DNA of 64,000 bases from Streptomyces roseolus (GCF_014649855.1 NZ_BMTV01000001.1:124001-188000); one strand, 5' to 3'; shown: positions 23,477-31,912, numbered from the stretch's first letter. A program made the numbers and translations. The notes: generated by a model not told the origin, from the sequence alone.

Positions 23477-24870
23477 CGGAGAAGACCCCCGGCCCGGCGA
23501 AGGCCGGCGGCCTGGACGCGGCGCCCTTCCTGGACGTCGATCCGCTCCTCGACGACCGGGGCACCCGGATCATCGTCTGCTGCGGTTCGGGCGGCGTCGG
23601 CAAGACGACGACGGCGGCGGCGCTCGGCGTGCGGGCGGCGGAGCGGGGCCGGCGGGTGGTGGTCCTCACCATCGATCCGGCGCGCCGGCTGGCGCAGTCG
23701 ATGGGCATCGACGCGCTGGACAACACGCCCCGCAAGGTGGACGGCATCAAGGGCTCGGACGGCGGCGAGCTGCACGCGATGATGCTGGACATGAAGCGGA
23801 CCTTCGACGAGATCGTCGAGGCGCACGCGGAGCCCGCGCGGGCGCGGGCGATCCTGGAGAACCCCTTCTACCAGTCCCTGTCGGCCGGTTTCGCCGGTAC
23901 GCAGGAGTACATGGCGATGGAGAAGCTGGGCCAGCTGCGGGCGCGGGACGAGTGGGACCTGATCGTCGTCGACACCCCGCCGTCGCGTTCCGCCCTGGAC
24001 TTCCTGGACGCGCCGAAGCGTCTCGGGTCCTTCCTGGACGGGAAGTTCATCAAGCTGCTGATGGCGCCGGCGAAGGTGGGCGGCCGGGCGGGGATGAAGT
24101 TCCTCAACGTCGGCATGTCGATGATGTCGGGGACGCTGGGGAAGCTGCTCGGCGGTCAGTTCCTGGGGGATGTGCAGACCTTCGTCGCCGCGATGGACAC
24201 GATGTTCGGCGGCTTCCGGACGCGGGCGGACGCCACGTACCGGCTGCTGCAGGCGCCGGGGACGGCCTTCCTGGTCGTCGCGGCGCCCGAGCGGGACGCG
24301 CTGCGGGAGGCGGCGTACTTCGTGGAGCGGCTGGCCACGGAGGGCATGCCGCTGGCGGGGCTCGTCCTCAACCGGGTCCACGGCAGCGGGGCCGGGCGCC
24401 TGTCGGCCGAGCGGGCGCGGGCGGCCGCGGAAAATCTTGACGAGGGCCGCATGGTGGATCACGGGCCCGGGAAGACTGGAGGGCGTGGCGTCCCGGCCAC
24501 GTCGTCCGAGCCGTCGCACTCCGCCACCGCCGCCGCATCACCCGCACGTCCGCCCGCCGCACCCGAGGCTGCCCCCACAGCCGACGCGACCGAAGAGCAC
24601 AGCGGCACGGCCGGCCCGGAGACCGGTCCTGAGGCCGGCACCGCTTCCGAGAACGATCCCGACATCGCGCGGCTCACCGCGGGTCTGCTGCGGCTGCACG
24701 CCGAGCGGATGCGGGTGCTCGCGCGCGAGCAGCACACGCGTGACCGCTTCACGGCCCTCCATCCGGAGGTGCCGGTGACCGAGGTGGCCGCCCTGCCCGG
24801 CGATGTGCACGACCTCGCCGGGCTGCGGGCCATCGGTGAGCGCCTTTCGTCCCCGCGCGGCCGGTCCTGA
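23473..24870 (+). CDS. ArsA/GET3-like ATPase (second of pair)
   Basis: A 465-aa partner ATPase. Walker A CGSGGVGKTTTAAALG is near residue 40, followed by VLTIDPARRLAQSMG (the switch I DPAR typical of GET3/ArsA) and LIVVDTPPSRSALDFLD. Methionine-rich hydrophobic stretches (FLNVGMSMMSGTLGKLLGG) could form a client-binding groove. Residues ~325-395 are a low-complexity Ala/Pro/Thr/Glu linker inserted before a conserved C-terminal helix (RLHAERMRVLAREQHTRDRF), a feature not found in the first partner. It is convergent with wblA. Confidence 0.87.
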   Translation: MTEKTPGPAKAGGLDAAPFLDVDPLLDDRGTRIIVCCGSGGVGKTTTAAALGVRAAERGRRVVVLTIDPARRLAQSMGIDALDNTPRKVDGIKGSDGGELHAMMLDMKRTFDEIVEAHAEPARARAILENPFYQSLSAGFAGTQEYMAMEKLGQLRARDEWDLIVVDTPPSRSALDFLDAPKRLGSFLDGKFIKLLMAPAKVGGRAGMKFLNVGMSMMSGTLGKLLGGQFLGDVQTFVAAMDTMFGGFRTRADATYRLLQAPGTAFLVVAAPERDALREAAYFVERLATEGMPLAGLVLNRVHGSGAGRLSAERARAAAENLDEGRMVDHGPGKTGGRGVPATSSEPSHSATAAASPARPPAAPEAAPTADATEEHSGTAGPETGPEAGTASENDPDIARLTAGLLRLHAERMRVLAREQHTRDRFTALHPEVPVTEVAALPGDVHDLAGLRAIGERLSSPRGRS

Positions 24871-24901
24871 CGGAACCTCGCGCGAGCGGAACGGGGCGCG
24901 G

Positions 24902-25246
24902 CTATCCGACCGCGGCGTACTCCTCGTACGTCGCGTCGTCCTGCATGGCCACGGGCAGCAGGCCCGCGCCGCGCTCGTACTCGGTGCGGGCGGTCTCCAG
25001 GAGCCGCCGCCACGAGGTGACCGTGGGGCGCCGGCGCAGCAGGGCGCGGCGCTCGCGCTCCGTCATGCCGCCCCACACGCCGAACTCCACGCGGTTGTCC
25101 AGGGCGTCGGCGAGGCACTCGGTGCGCACCGGGCAGCCGGTGCACACCGCCTTCGCCCTGTTCTGTGCCGCTCCCTGCACGAAAAGTTCATCCGGATCGG
25201 TAGTGCGGCAGGCCGCCTGCGCACTCCAGTCAGCTACCCAGCCCAT
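24902..25246 (-). CDS. wblA: WblA, WhiB-like iron-sulfur regulator
   Basis: A 114-aa WhiB-like protein. Four cysteines (AACRTTD, then AVCTGCPVRTEC) bind a [4Fe-4S] cluster, followed by the GVWGGMTERERR turn and a basic DNA-binding segment (ALLRRRPTVTSWRRLL). WblA represses antibiotic biosynthesis and is needed for sporulation in Streptomyces. The ATG at 25246 gives the usual WblA N-terminus MGWVADWSAQAACR; an in-frame start at 25303 would add 19 residues. It has a long (~690 bp) upstream region, as expected for a heavily regulated developmental gene. Confidence 0.93.
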   Translation of the reverse strand: MGWVADWSAQAACRTTDPDELFVQGAAQNRAKAVCTGCPVRTECLADALDNRVEFGVWGGMTERERRALLRRRPTVTSWRRLLETARTEYERGAGLLPVAMQDDATYEEYAAVG

Positions 25247-25398
25247 ACCGGCGCCGTCCTCTCCCGAATCGAGGCTCCCCCACGGCGGCAGCGGCATATT
25301 CACCGCTGCCAGTTGGGACGTTACGGAAGGCGGGGACAGCGCAACACCCCCGTCGGGCCCAATCTTGAATGGCCCGAACGGACTATGCGTGCGCGTCA

Positions 25399-25418
25399 GA
25401 TCACCCAGGGGAGTGATC
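25399..25418. promoter_or_regulatory. Dyad upstream of wblA (possible regulator site)
   Basis: GATCACCC AGGG GAGTGATC is an interrupted palindrome ~155 bp upstream of wblA. Its left half TCACCCAG resembles half of the BldD consensus (TNACNC[A/T]GNGTNA), but the right half is out of register, so assignment to BldD is weak. Confidence 0.3.
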
Positions 25419-25477
25419 GAAGGACATGCGTGTGCTAAGGGGCATCACGTGATACACACACCCGAATCGGACAGGCT

Positions 25478-25504
25478 GTTCCCGCGCATTCGGGACGCGG
25501 GAAC
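25478..25504. promoter_or_regulatory. 9-bp inverted repeat in the wblA upstream region
   Basis: GTTCCCGCG (25478-25486) and CGCGGGAAC (25496-25504) are perfect inverted repeats with a 9-nt spacer. This could be an operator or a hairpin in a long 5' leader. Confidence 0.35.
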
Positions 25505-25922
25505 TCATGCCGGGATCAGGCGGACGTCACGCACGGGGGTTGATGCCGGGCCGCACTCCTGTGACAGTCGGGAGCAGCTTAGGCCAAGGCCTGTCCGCGT
25601 GTCCGGCGATTGAGAACCTGGGCGCCCGACGTCGCCGTGCCGTGAACTCCAGGGGGCGGGCCCCCCGCTCGCGGCACGTCCGTGGAGGCGCCGGTGCCAC
25701 GCGTCGGCGCCGGGTCCCGGGGTCGGCGGTCAGGGCGGGGTGCGGGCCGTCGGCGACGCACGTCCGGACTCCGGGTCCCACGGTGAGGACGTCCGGCCGC
25801 CCTCGCCCCCAGGGACGAGGCGGGCCGGTGCCGCCACGGCCCGGACGCGCCCGGATGTCACGGTCCGGTACCCGAACGCTCCGAGAGGCACCCGGTCCTG
25901 CGGAACGCCCGGCAACACGGAT

Positions 25923-25928
25923 TAGGCT
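25923..25928 (+). promoter_or_regulatory. Leaderless -10 box (TAGGCT) for the PBP gene
   Basis: TAGGCT ends 7 nt before the ATG at 25936 and no ribosome-binding site is present. Spacing is identical to the ArsA promoter at 22498. Confidence 0.5.
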
Positions 25929-25935
25929 GCCCCCC

Positions 25936-28170
25936 ATGGCAAAGAAGCGCTCGGGCGGTGGTCTGACCGGGACCCAGCAGGCCGCCAAGTTCCTCGGTGT
26001 CAGTGTGCTCTCCGGAGCGGTGCTGGCGGGCATCGCCCTGCCCGCGGCCGGGGCACTGGGTCTGGCGGCGAAGGGCACGGTCGAGGGGTTCGACGAGATC
26101 CCCTCGAACCTGAAGACCCCACCGCTGAGTCAGCGCACCACCATCCTGGACTCCGAGGGCGGGCTGATCGCGACCGTCTACTCCCGGGACCGCAAGGTGG
26201 TGCCGCTGGAGAAGATCTCCCCGTACATGCAGAAGGCGATCGTCGCGATCGAGGACGCGCGCTTCTACGAGCACGGGGCCATCGACCTCAAGGGCGTGCT
26301 GCGCGCGATCAACAAGAACGCGCAGTCGGGCGGGGTCTCCGAGGGAGCCTCCACGCTGACCCAGCAGTACGTGAAGAACGTCTTCGTCGAGGAGGCCGGC
26401 GACGACCCGGAGAAGGTCGCGCAGGCCACCCAGCAGACGATCGGCCGCAAGGTCCGCGAGCTGAAGTACGCGATCCAGGTCGAGGAGGAACTGGGCAAGA
26501 AGAAGATCCTGGAGAACTACCTCAACATCACGTTCTTCGGGCAGCAGGCGTACGGCATCGAGGCCGCCTCGCAGCGCTACTTCTCCAAGCCCGCCGCCAA
26601 GCTGGACCTGGGCGAGGCCGCGATGATGGCCGGCCTGGTGCAGTCGCCGAGCCGCTTCGACCCGATCAACGACCTCCAGGAAGCCACCAAGCGGCGCAAC
26701 ATCGTCCTCCAGCGGATGACGGACGTCGGCGACATCACCCAGGCCGAGTTCGAGAAGGCCAAGGCCACGCCGATCAAGCTGAAGGTGAAGACGCCGAGGA
26801 ACGGCTGCATCACCGCCGTCGACGGCGCCGGCTTCTTCTGCGACTACGTCCGCAAGACGATCCTGACCGACCCGGTCTTCGGCAAGACCGTCGAAGAGCG
26901 CCAGAAGCTGTGGAACCTCGGCGGCCTGACCATCCGGACCACGCTGGACCCGAAGGCGCAGGCGGCGGCGAACGAGGCCGCCGTGGCCAAGGTCAACAAG
27001 GACGACCCGGTCGCGACCGCCGTCGTCCAGGTCAAGCCCGGCACCGGCCGCATCGTGTCGATGAGCCAGTCCCGCCCCTACGGCCTGGACCAGAAGCAGC
27101 ACCAGACCACGCTCAACCTCGCCGTCGGCAGCAAGATGGGCGGCACCACGTACGGCTTCCCGGTCGGCTCGACCTTCAAGCCGATCACGGCCGCCGCCGC
27201 GCTGGAGAAGGGCCTGAGCCCGGCGCAGAGCTTCGACACGCCGTGGAAGATCTCCATGAAGGAGAGCGACTACACGCGCTGCGACGGCAAGCCCGCGGGA
27301 TACGCGGACTGGTCGGTCCAGAACGAGCTCAAGTCGGAGAAGGGGGCGTACGACATGACGAGCGCCCTCGGCAAGTCCATCAACACGTACTTCGCCAAGC
27401 TGGAGCAGATGGCCGGCCTCTGCGAGACGCTGACGATGGCGAAGAAGGTCGGCTACGAGCGCGAGCTGGGCAAGCCGATCAGGCAGAGCCCGTCCGCCAC
27501 CCTCGGCTCGCTGGAGAGCACCCCGCTCGACATGGCGAACGTCTACGCGACCTTCGCCAACCGCGGCATCTACTGCGTCCCGGTCGTCATCGACTCCATC
27601 AGGACCGCCACCGGCGAGAAGCTCAACGTGCCGCAGACCAAGTGCACGCGCGCGATGTCCGACCGCACCGCCGACATGATCAACCAGATGCTCAAGGGCG
27701 TCGTCGAGGACGGCACGGGTACGAAGGCCGGCCTGAGCGACCGGGACAACGCGGGCAAGACCGGTACCACCGAGGGCCGCAAGGACGCCTGGTTCGTCGG
27801 CTACACCCCGGACCTCTCCACCGCCGTCTGGGTCGGCGACGACGTCGGCAAGCGCGAGGAGATGTTCGACCTCACCATCGGCGGCGTCTACTACGACAAG
27901 GTCTGCGGCGGCTGCCTCCCCGGCCCGATCTGGCGGATCGCCATGACCGGCGCGCTCGGCTCCGACACCCCCTCCTTCGTCGGCATCAAGGTCCCCCGGG
28001 CCGAGAAGCCGAAGGACCCGAAGGAGGAGGACAAGCGGGACGACAAGCCGCGCCGGGACGACGACAAGCCGGCCGACCGGCCGACCAGCCCCTTCCCGGG
28101 CATCACCCTCCCCGACCTGCCCGGCGGGGACACCGGCCGGCCGGGCAACGGCCGCGGCGGAAACCGCTGA
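25936..28170 (+). CDS. Class A penicillin-binding protein (bifunctional GT51 + transpeptidase)
   Basis: A 744-aa membrane-anchored peptidoglycan synthase. After a short basic tail and one TM segment (residues ~20-42), the GT51 glycosyltransferase has IEDARFYEHGAIDLKG (~104, catalytic Glu) and GASTLTQQYVKN. The transpeptidase carries STFK (catalytic Ser ~411), the SIN triad (~480) and KTGTT (~607). The C-terminus is a charged Lys/Asp/Pro then Gly-rich disordered tail of ~60 residues. It acts outside the membrane in cell-wall growth. Streptomyces have several such PBPs; this one is divergent from wblA. A 15-bp terminator follows. Confidence 0.93.
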   Translation: MAKKRSGGGLTGTQQAAKFLGVSVLSGAVLAGIALPAAGALGLAAKGTVEGFDEIPSNLKTPPLSQRTTILDSEGGLIATVYSRDRKVVPLEKISPYMQKAIVAIEDARFYEHGAIDLKGVLRAINKNAQSGGVSEGASTLTQQYVKNVFVEEAGDDPEKVAQATQQTIGRKVRELKYAIQVEEELGKKKILENYLNITFFGQQAYGIEAASQRYFSKPAAKLDLGEAAMMAGLVQSPSRFDPINDLQEATKRRNIVLQRMTDVGDITQAEFEKAKATPIKLKVKTPRNGCITAVDGAGFFCDYVRKTILTDPVFGKTVEERQKLWNLGGLTIRTTLDPKAQAAANEAAVAKVNKDDPVATAVVQVKPGTGRIVSMSQSRPYGLDQKQHQTTLNLAVGSKMGGTTYGFPVGSTFKPITAAAALEKGLSPAQSFDTPWKISMKESDYTRCDGKPAGYADWSVQNELKSEKGAYDMTSALGKSINTYFAKLEQMAGLCETLTMAKKVGYERELGKPIRQSPSATLGSLESTPLDMANVYATFANRGIYCVPVVIDSIRTATGEKLNVPQTKCTRAMSDRTADMINQMLKGVVEDGTGTKAGLSDRDNAGKTGTTEGRKDAWFVGYTPDLSTAVWVGDDVGKREEMFDLTIGGVYYDKVCGGCLPGPIWRIAMTGALGSDTPSFVGIKVPRAEKPKDPKEEDKRDDKPRRDDDKPADRPTSPFPGITLPDLPGGDTGRPGNGRGGNR

Positions 28171-28184
28171 CGCCACGCACAGGA

Positions 28185-28219
28185 GAAGGGCCCCACCGGC
28201 GAGACCGGTGGGGCCCTTC
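28185..28219. terminator. 15-bp perfect bidirectional terminator
   Basis: GAAGGGCCCCACCGG (28185-28199) pairs exactly with CCGGTGGGGCCCTTC (28205-28219). It separates the convergent PBP and YqeY genes. Confidence 0.85.
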
Positions 28220-28239
28220 CCGTACGTCGGGGGCGGGAC

Positions 28240-28704
28240 TCAGCCCGCGAGCAGCTTCTTCACCGCGGCGGCGACACGCCCGCCGTCGGCCTGCCCGGCC
28301 ACCTTCGGGTTCACGATCTTCATGACGGCGCCCATGGCGCGCGGGCCCTCGGCGCCGGCGGCCCTCGCCTCCTCGACGGCCTCGGCCACGATGCCGTCCA
28401 GCTCCTCGTCGGAGAGCTGCTTCGGCAGGTACGCGTCGAGGATCACGCCCTCCGCCCGCTCGCGCTCGGCCGACTCGTGACGACCGCCCTGCTCGAAGGC
28501 GTCCGCGGCCTCGCGCCGCTTCTTCGCCTCCTTGGCGATCACCTTCTGCACCTCGTCCTCGGAGAGCTCGCGCTTGGTCTTGCCCGCGACCTCCTCCTTG
28601 GTGATCGCGGCGATGGTGAGCCGCAGGGTCGAGGAGCGCAGTTCGTCGCGGTCCTTGATCGCGGCGTTGAGGTCGTCCTTCAGTCGTGCCTTGAGCGTGG
28701 TCAT
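28240..28704 (-). CDS. YqeY/GatB-domain family protein
   Basis: A 154-aa cytoplasmic protein with the two helical domains of the YqeY family: LKARLKDDLNAAIKDRDELR, then KRELSEDEVQKVIAKEAKKR and a C-terminal GRVAAAVKKLL. The C-terminal part resembles the tRNA-binding tail of GatB, so a tRNA-related role is often suggested but not proven. The ATG at 28704 begins the family match; the frame is open further upstream without conservation. The gene is divergent from the phosphoesterase gene, with only 74 bp between the starts. Confidence 0.88.
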   Translation of the reverse strand: MTTLKARLKDDLNAAIKDRDELRSSTLRLTIAAITKEEVAGKTKRELSEDEVQKVIAKEAKKRREAADAFEQGGRHESAERERAEGVILDAYLPKQLSDEELDGIVAEAVEEARAAGAEGPRAMGAVMKIVNPKVAGQADGGRVAAAVKKLLAG

Positions 28705-28778
28705 GGCCACAAGTGTGGCAGGTGCTCCCGGCGTACCGCCCGTGCATTTACGCCCCACGGGTCTGGAACGATGGGGGG

Positions 28779-29717
28779 ATGCGCGCACGGTACGGGATCC
28801 CCCTGAAGATCACGGCAGGCGTCGCGGCCACGGCCGCGGCCGGACTCGTCTACGCGGCGGGCTTCGAGGCCCGCTCGTTCCGGCTCCGGCGGGTGACCGT
28901 CCCCGTCCTGCCGCCGGGCATGGACGACCTGCGGGTCCTCCAGGTCTCCGACGTGCACATGGTGTGCGGACAGGACAAGAAGCGCGGCTGGCTGCAGAAG
29001 CTCGCCGGACTCCGCCCCGACTTCGTGGTGAACACCGGCGACAACCTCTCCGACACCGAAGCCGTGCCCGAGCTGCTCGACGCGCTCGGCCCGCTCATGG
29101 AGTTCCCCGGCGTCTACGTCTTCGGCTCCAACGACTACTACGGCCCCCGCTTCCGCAACCCCGCCCGCTACCTCCTGGAGAAGGTCCAGGGCCGGCACGG
29201 GCTCAACGGCAACAAGCCGGTCGTCGGCGCCGTCCACAACCCGTGGGAGGGCATGAAGGACGCCTTCGACGCGGCCGGCTGGGTGGACCTCACCAACACC
29301 CGCGGCCGGCTCAAGCTCCCCCAGGCCGACCTCGCCTTCACCGGCCTCGACGACCCGCACATCAAGCGGGACCGGTACGAGAAGGTGGCCGGCGGCCCCG
29401 AGAAGTCCGCGGACTTCTCCCTCGGCATCGTCCACGCCCCCTACCTGCGCGCCCTCGACGCCTTCACCGCCGACGGCTACGAGCTGGTCCTCGCCGGGCA
29501 CACCCACGGCGGGCAGCTGTGCGTCCCCTTCCACGGGGCGCTCGTCACCAACTGCGACCTCGACACCGACCGGGTGAAGGGCCTCTCCACCCACACCGCC
29601 GGCGGCCACACCTCCTACCTGCACGTCTCGGCGGGATGCGGCACCAACCGCTTCACCCCGGTCCGCTTCGCCTGCCCGCCCGAGGCGACGCTGCTCACCC
29701 TGACGGCACGCGCCTGA
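28779..29717 (+). CDS. Calcineurin-type metallophosphoesterase, membrane-anchored
   Basis: A 312-aa protein with one N-terminal TM helix (ITAGVAATAAAGLVYAAGF). Metal motifs are QVSDVHM (DxH), NTGDNLSD, FGSNDYYGP and LAGHTHGGQ. The usual GNHD reads GSND, so the catalytic His of that motif is missing and activity may be altered. YkuE-like family members process nucleotides, lipids or cell-wall intermediates; the substrate is unknown. AACGAT ends 6 nt before the ATG, so it may be leaderless. The next gene follows after 41 bp. Confidence 0.82.
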   Translation: MRARYGIPLKITAGVAATAAAGLVYAAGFEARSFRLRRVTVPVLPPGMDDLRVLQVSDVHMVCGQDKKRGWLQKLAGLRPDFVVNTGDNLSDTEAVPELLDALGPLMEFPGVYVFGSNDYYGPRFRNPARYLLEKVQGRHGLNGNKPVVGAVHNPWEGMKDAFDAAGWVDLTNTRGRLKLPQADLAFTGLDDPHIKRDRYEKVAGGPEKSADFSLGIVHAPYLRALDAFTADGYELVLAGHTHGGQLCVPFHGALVTNCDLDTDRVKGLSTHTAGGHTSYLHVSAGCGTNRFTPVRFACPPEATLLTLTARA

Positions 29718-29745
29718 GCCACGGTAAGGCGGCGGCCGGCCCCCG

Positions 29746-29751
29746 TACCGT
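29746..29751 (+). promoter_or_regulatory. Leaderless -10 box (TACCGT)
   Basis: TACCGT ends 7 nt before the ATG at 29759. The same hexamer with the same spacing recurs before the ATG at 63944. Confidence 0.45.
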
Positions 29752-29758
29752 GGCGGCC

Positions 29759-30442
29759 ATGACGCATCGACCCGCCGCCGCCTTCCGCGCCCTGATCGCC
29801 CTCGCCGCGGTGACCGGCGTCACGATCGACTGCGTCCAGGGCGACCCGCTCGTCGCCTTCGGCTTCTTCACGATCTGGACCAACACCGCCGTCGCCGTCA
29901 CCCTCGGACTCGGCGCCGCCCGTGCCCGGACCGGCCGTCCCCCGCTGCCCGCCGTGTGGAGCGGCGGGGTGCTCCTCTGCGTCTCCGTCGTCGGGCTCGT
30001 CTTCCACCTGGTCCTCGACAACCCGGCGAGCCCCTTCAACCAGGCCGCCGCCGTCGACGCGCTCACCGGCGCCCGGGCCGTCTCCAACCAGCTCCTGCAC
30101 ACCGTCACCCCGATCGGCGTCGCCCTGGACTGGCTGCTGCTCACCCGCCCCGCCGCCTTCCGCCCCCGCCACGCGGCCCTCTGGCTCGCCGCCCCCGGCG
30201 CCTACCTGGCCTTCTCCCTGGTCCGCGGCGCCCTGCTCCCCGCCGGCCACCCGATCCGTTACACGTACCCGTTCCTCGACGTCACCGCCCACGGCTACGC
30301 CGGCGTGCTGCTCAACGCCCTCGTCCTCGGCCTCGCCTTCTACGCCCTCGGCCTCCTCCTCGTCACGGCGGACCGCTTCCGACCTGCGGTCGCGGGGCGC
30401 CGTAACCGGATTTCGTCTCTGGGCGCGGGTGGGCTAAAGTAA
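29759..30442 (+). CDS. Pr6Pr/FAR-17a-like integral membrane protein
   Basis: A 227-aa protein with six predicted membrane segments, beginning AAAFRALIALAAVTGVTID, with the conserved FFTIWTN, QLLHTVTPIGVALDWLL and RYTYPFLD motifs of the Pr6Pr family. The eukaryotic AIG1/FAR-17a relatives hydrolyse fatty-acid esters of hydroxy fatty acids; the bacterial function is unknown. The C-terminus (NRISSLGAGGLK) appears to be encoded by DNA that also forms the promoter of the tRNA-Pro gene, and uses the rare codon CTA and stop TAA. Confidence 0.8.
   Translation: MTHRPAAAFRALIALAAVTGVTIDCVQGDPLVAFGFFTIWTNTAVAVTLGLGAARARTGRPPLPAVWSGGVLLCVSVVGLVFHLVLDNPASPFNQAAAVDALTGARAVSNQLLHTVTPIGVALDWLLLTRPAAFRPRHAALWLAAPGAYLAFSLVRGALLPAGHPIRYTYPFLDVTAHGYAGVLLNALVLGLAFYALGLLLVTADRFRPAVAGRRNRISSLGAGGLK
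30411..30440 (+). promoter_or_regulatory. Candidate tRNA-Pro promoter inside the 3' end of the membrane-protein gene
   Basis: TAAAGT (30435-30440) is a good -10 box. TTTCGT (30411-30416) is a weak -35 at 18 bp. It overlaps the last codons of the Pr6Pr-like gene and would give a start near 30447. An 8-bp inverted repeat GATGTCGC/GCGACATC (30445-30481) spans the resulting tRNA 5' leader. Confidence 0.4.
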
Positions 30443-30480
30443 TCGATGTCGCCGCGACGAGAAGATCAGAGCAGCGACAT

Positions 30481-30554
30481 CGGGGTGTAGCGCAGCTTGG
30501 CAGCGCGCTTCGTTCGGGACGAAGAGGTCGTGGGTTCAAATCCCGCCACCCCGA
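30481..30554 (+). tRNA. tRNA-Pro (anticodon CGG)
   Basis: A complete 74-nt cloverleaf: acceptor CGGGGTG (30481-30487) with CACCCCG (30547-30553), D stem GCGC/GCGC, anticodon stem CTTCG/CGAAG with loop TTCGGGA giving anticodon CGG at 30515-30517, T arm GTGGG-TTCAAAT-CCCGC, and discriminator A. CCA is not encoded. It reads the CCG codon, the commonest Pro codon in this genome. A strong terminator follows 11 nt later. Confidence 0.96.
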
Positions 30555-30565
30555 CAGTCAAAGGT

Positions 30566-30610
30566 TCAGGGCCTGATCCGCGGAAGCGGGTCGGGCCCTG
30601 AGTCGTTTTT
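30566..30610 (+). terminator. Rho-independent terminator of tRNA-Pro
   Basis: TCAGGGCC...CCGC pairs with GCGG...GGCCCTGA with two mismatches. It is followed by GTCGTTTTT, a true T run. Confidence 0.85.
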
Positions 30611-30639
30611 GCGGGATCGGATCAGGGGGCGGGGCGACC

Positions 30640-31698
30640 ATGACGGGGGCGTACGAGGAGTACCTCGACGGGTACTCCGGGATCCTGGCCGGCGTCTGCG
30701 CCACCGGGCGGCGGCTGAGCCGGGAGGAGCTGGAGGGGCTGCGGACCCGGGGGGAGCGGGCCGCCGAGGCGGGGATCGGACTGCGGGAGCTCGTACGGGC
30801 CCATCTCGCCGCCGCGCGGGCCGCGCGGCGCGGACTGCCGCACGGCACCGACCCCGACCTGCTGCTCGCCGCCGTCGAACAGGCCGTCGACGCCTTCGCC
30901 GAGGGCCACGAGCGGGCGCAGAAGCTGGCGGTGCGACAGGAGGAGGCCGCGCGGCGGGAGTTCGTCGACGACCTGCTGTACGGGCGCAGCGACCTGGGGC
31001 GGCTCGCCGAGCGGGCCGAGCGGTTCGGGCTGTTGCTCTCCCACGCGCACGCGGTCGCCGTCGCGCGGGCACCCGAGCCGTTCGAGGACGGGGCGCCGGT
31101 CTCGCGGGGCGTCGAGGCCTCGCTGCTCGCCCGCTTCGGCACCCGGCGGATCCTGCTCACCACCAAGGACGGGCGGCTGATCTGCGTCGCCCCGGCCGAC
31201 GAGCCCGAGGTCCTCGCCCACTTCGCCAAGCAGACGTACGCGACCGCCGACGACAGCCTCGTCGCGATCGGGCGCGCGCACCCCGGCGCCGGCGGCGTCG
31301 TCCACTCGTACGAGGAGGCGCTCGGCGCCCTCGACCTCGCCGACCGCATCGGGCTGGACGGACCCGTGCTGTACGCCGCCGACCTGCTCGTCTACCCGGT
31401 CCTCGGCCGGGACCGGCAGGCCATGGCCGACCTCGTGAGGACCGTGCTCGGGCCGCTCGCCGACGCCCGGGGCGGGGCGCGGCCGCTGCTCGACACCCTG
31501 CACGCCTACTTCGACGCGGGCTGCGTCACCACCGAGGCCGCCCGCCGGCTCGCGCTGAGCGTGCGGGCCGTCTCGTACCGGCTCGACCGGATCCACCGGC
31601 TCACCGGATCCGACCCCGGCGACCCCACCCAGCGGTACACGCTCCAGACCGCCGCGATCGGGGCACGGCTGCTCGGCTGGCCGGACGAGGAGCTGTGA
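30640..31698 (+). CDS. PucR/CdaR-family transcriptional regulator
   Basis: A 352-aa protein. The C-terminal PucR helix-turn-helix reads LLDTLHAYFDAGCVTTEAAR, then LALSVRAVSYRLDRIHRLTG. The middle resembles the degenerate GGDEF-like sensor of the family (VGARAHPGAGGVVHSYEEA-like stretch near ~210). The helical N-terminus (residues 1-120) probably dimerises. PucR proteins activate catabolic or metabolic genes in response to small ligands; the target is unknown and no metabolic operon adjoins. It directly follows the tRNA-Pro terminator. Confidence 0.82.
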   Translation: MTGAYEEYLDGYSGILAGVCATGRRLSREELEGLRTRGERAAEAGIGLRELVRAHLAAARAARRGLPHGTDPDLLLAAVEQAVDAFAEGHERAQKLAVRQEEAARREFVDDLLYGRSDLGRLAERAERFGLLLSHAHAVAVARAPEPFEDGAPVSRGVEASLLARFGTRRILLTTKDGRLICVAPADEPEVLAHFAKQTYATADDSLVAIGRAHPGAGGVVHSYEEALGALDLADRIGLDGPVLYAADLLVYPVLGRDRQAMADLVRTVLGPLADARGGARPLLDTLHAYFDAGCVTTEAARRLALSVRAVSYRLDRIHRLTGSDPGDPTQRYTLQTAAIGARLLGWPDEEL

Positions 31699-31700
31699 GC

Positions 31701-31798
31701 CGGGCGGCCGGTTCCGGGTGGTCGGTTTCGGCTGTCGGTTTCGGGCGGCCGGTTCCGGTGGTCGGTTTCGGGCGGCCGGTTCCGGTGGTCGGTTTCGG
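31701..31798 (+). repeat. Intergenic minisatellite, 27-bp unit
   Basis: Three tandem copies of GGCGGCCGGTTCCGG-TGGTCGGTTTCGG are present. The first has one extra G and an extra CTGTCGGTTTCGG. It starts 3 bp after the PucR stop and precedes the NfeD-like gene by about 115 bp. Length variation between strains is likely. Confidence 0.85.
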
Positions 31799-31912
31799 AC
31801 GGCATTAAGGGCGCGTAAAGATTGCCGGTCACCGGCAATGCGGGTTCCGGCCTCGCGGTGAAACGATCCTTCGGACGGCGGACAGGGCACGGCGGCCGGA
31901 GGAGCGCGGGAC

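Larger units (their letters stand above)
25247..25935. other. Long divergent regulatory region between wblA and PBP gene
   Basis: This 689-bp gap has lower GC near wblA, where its promoters must lie. Visible dyads are GATCAC-N8-GTGATC at 25399-25418 and GTTCCCGCG/CGCGGGAAC at 25478-25504. A further hairpin combination lies near 25637-25677 (GTGCCG...CGGCAC around GGGGGC/GCCCCC). No convincing ORF is present. The last bases carry the leaderless PBP promoter. Confidence 0.5.

Noticed and set aside
22511..24870. Arsenite efflux (arsA) operon
   Set aside because: No arsB, arsR or arsC genes nearby; the wblA context fits the conserved actinobacterial pair.
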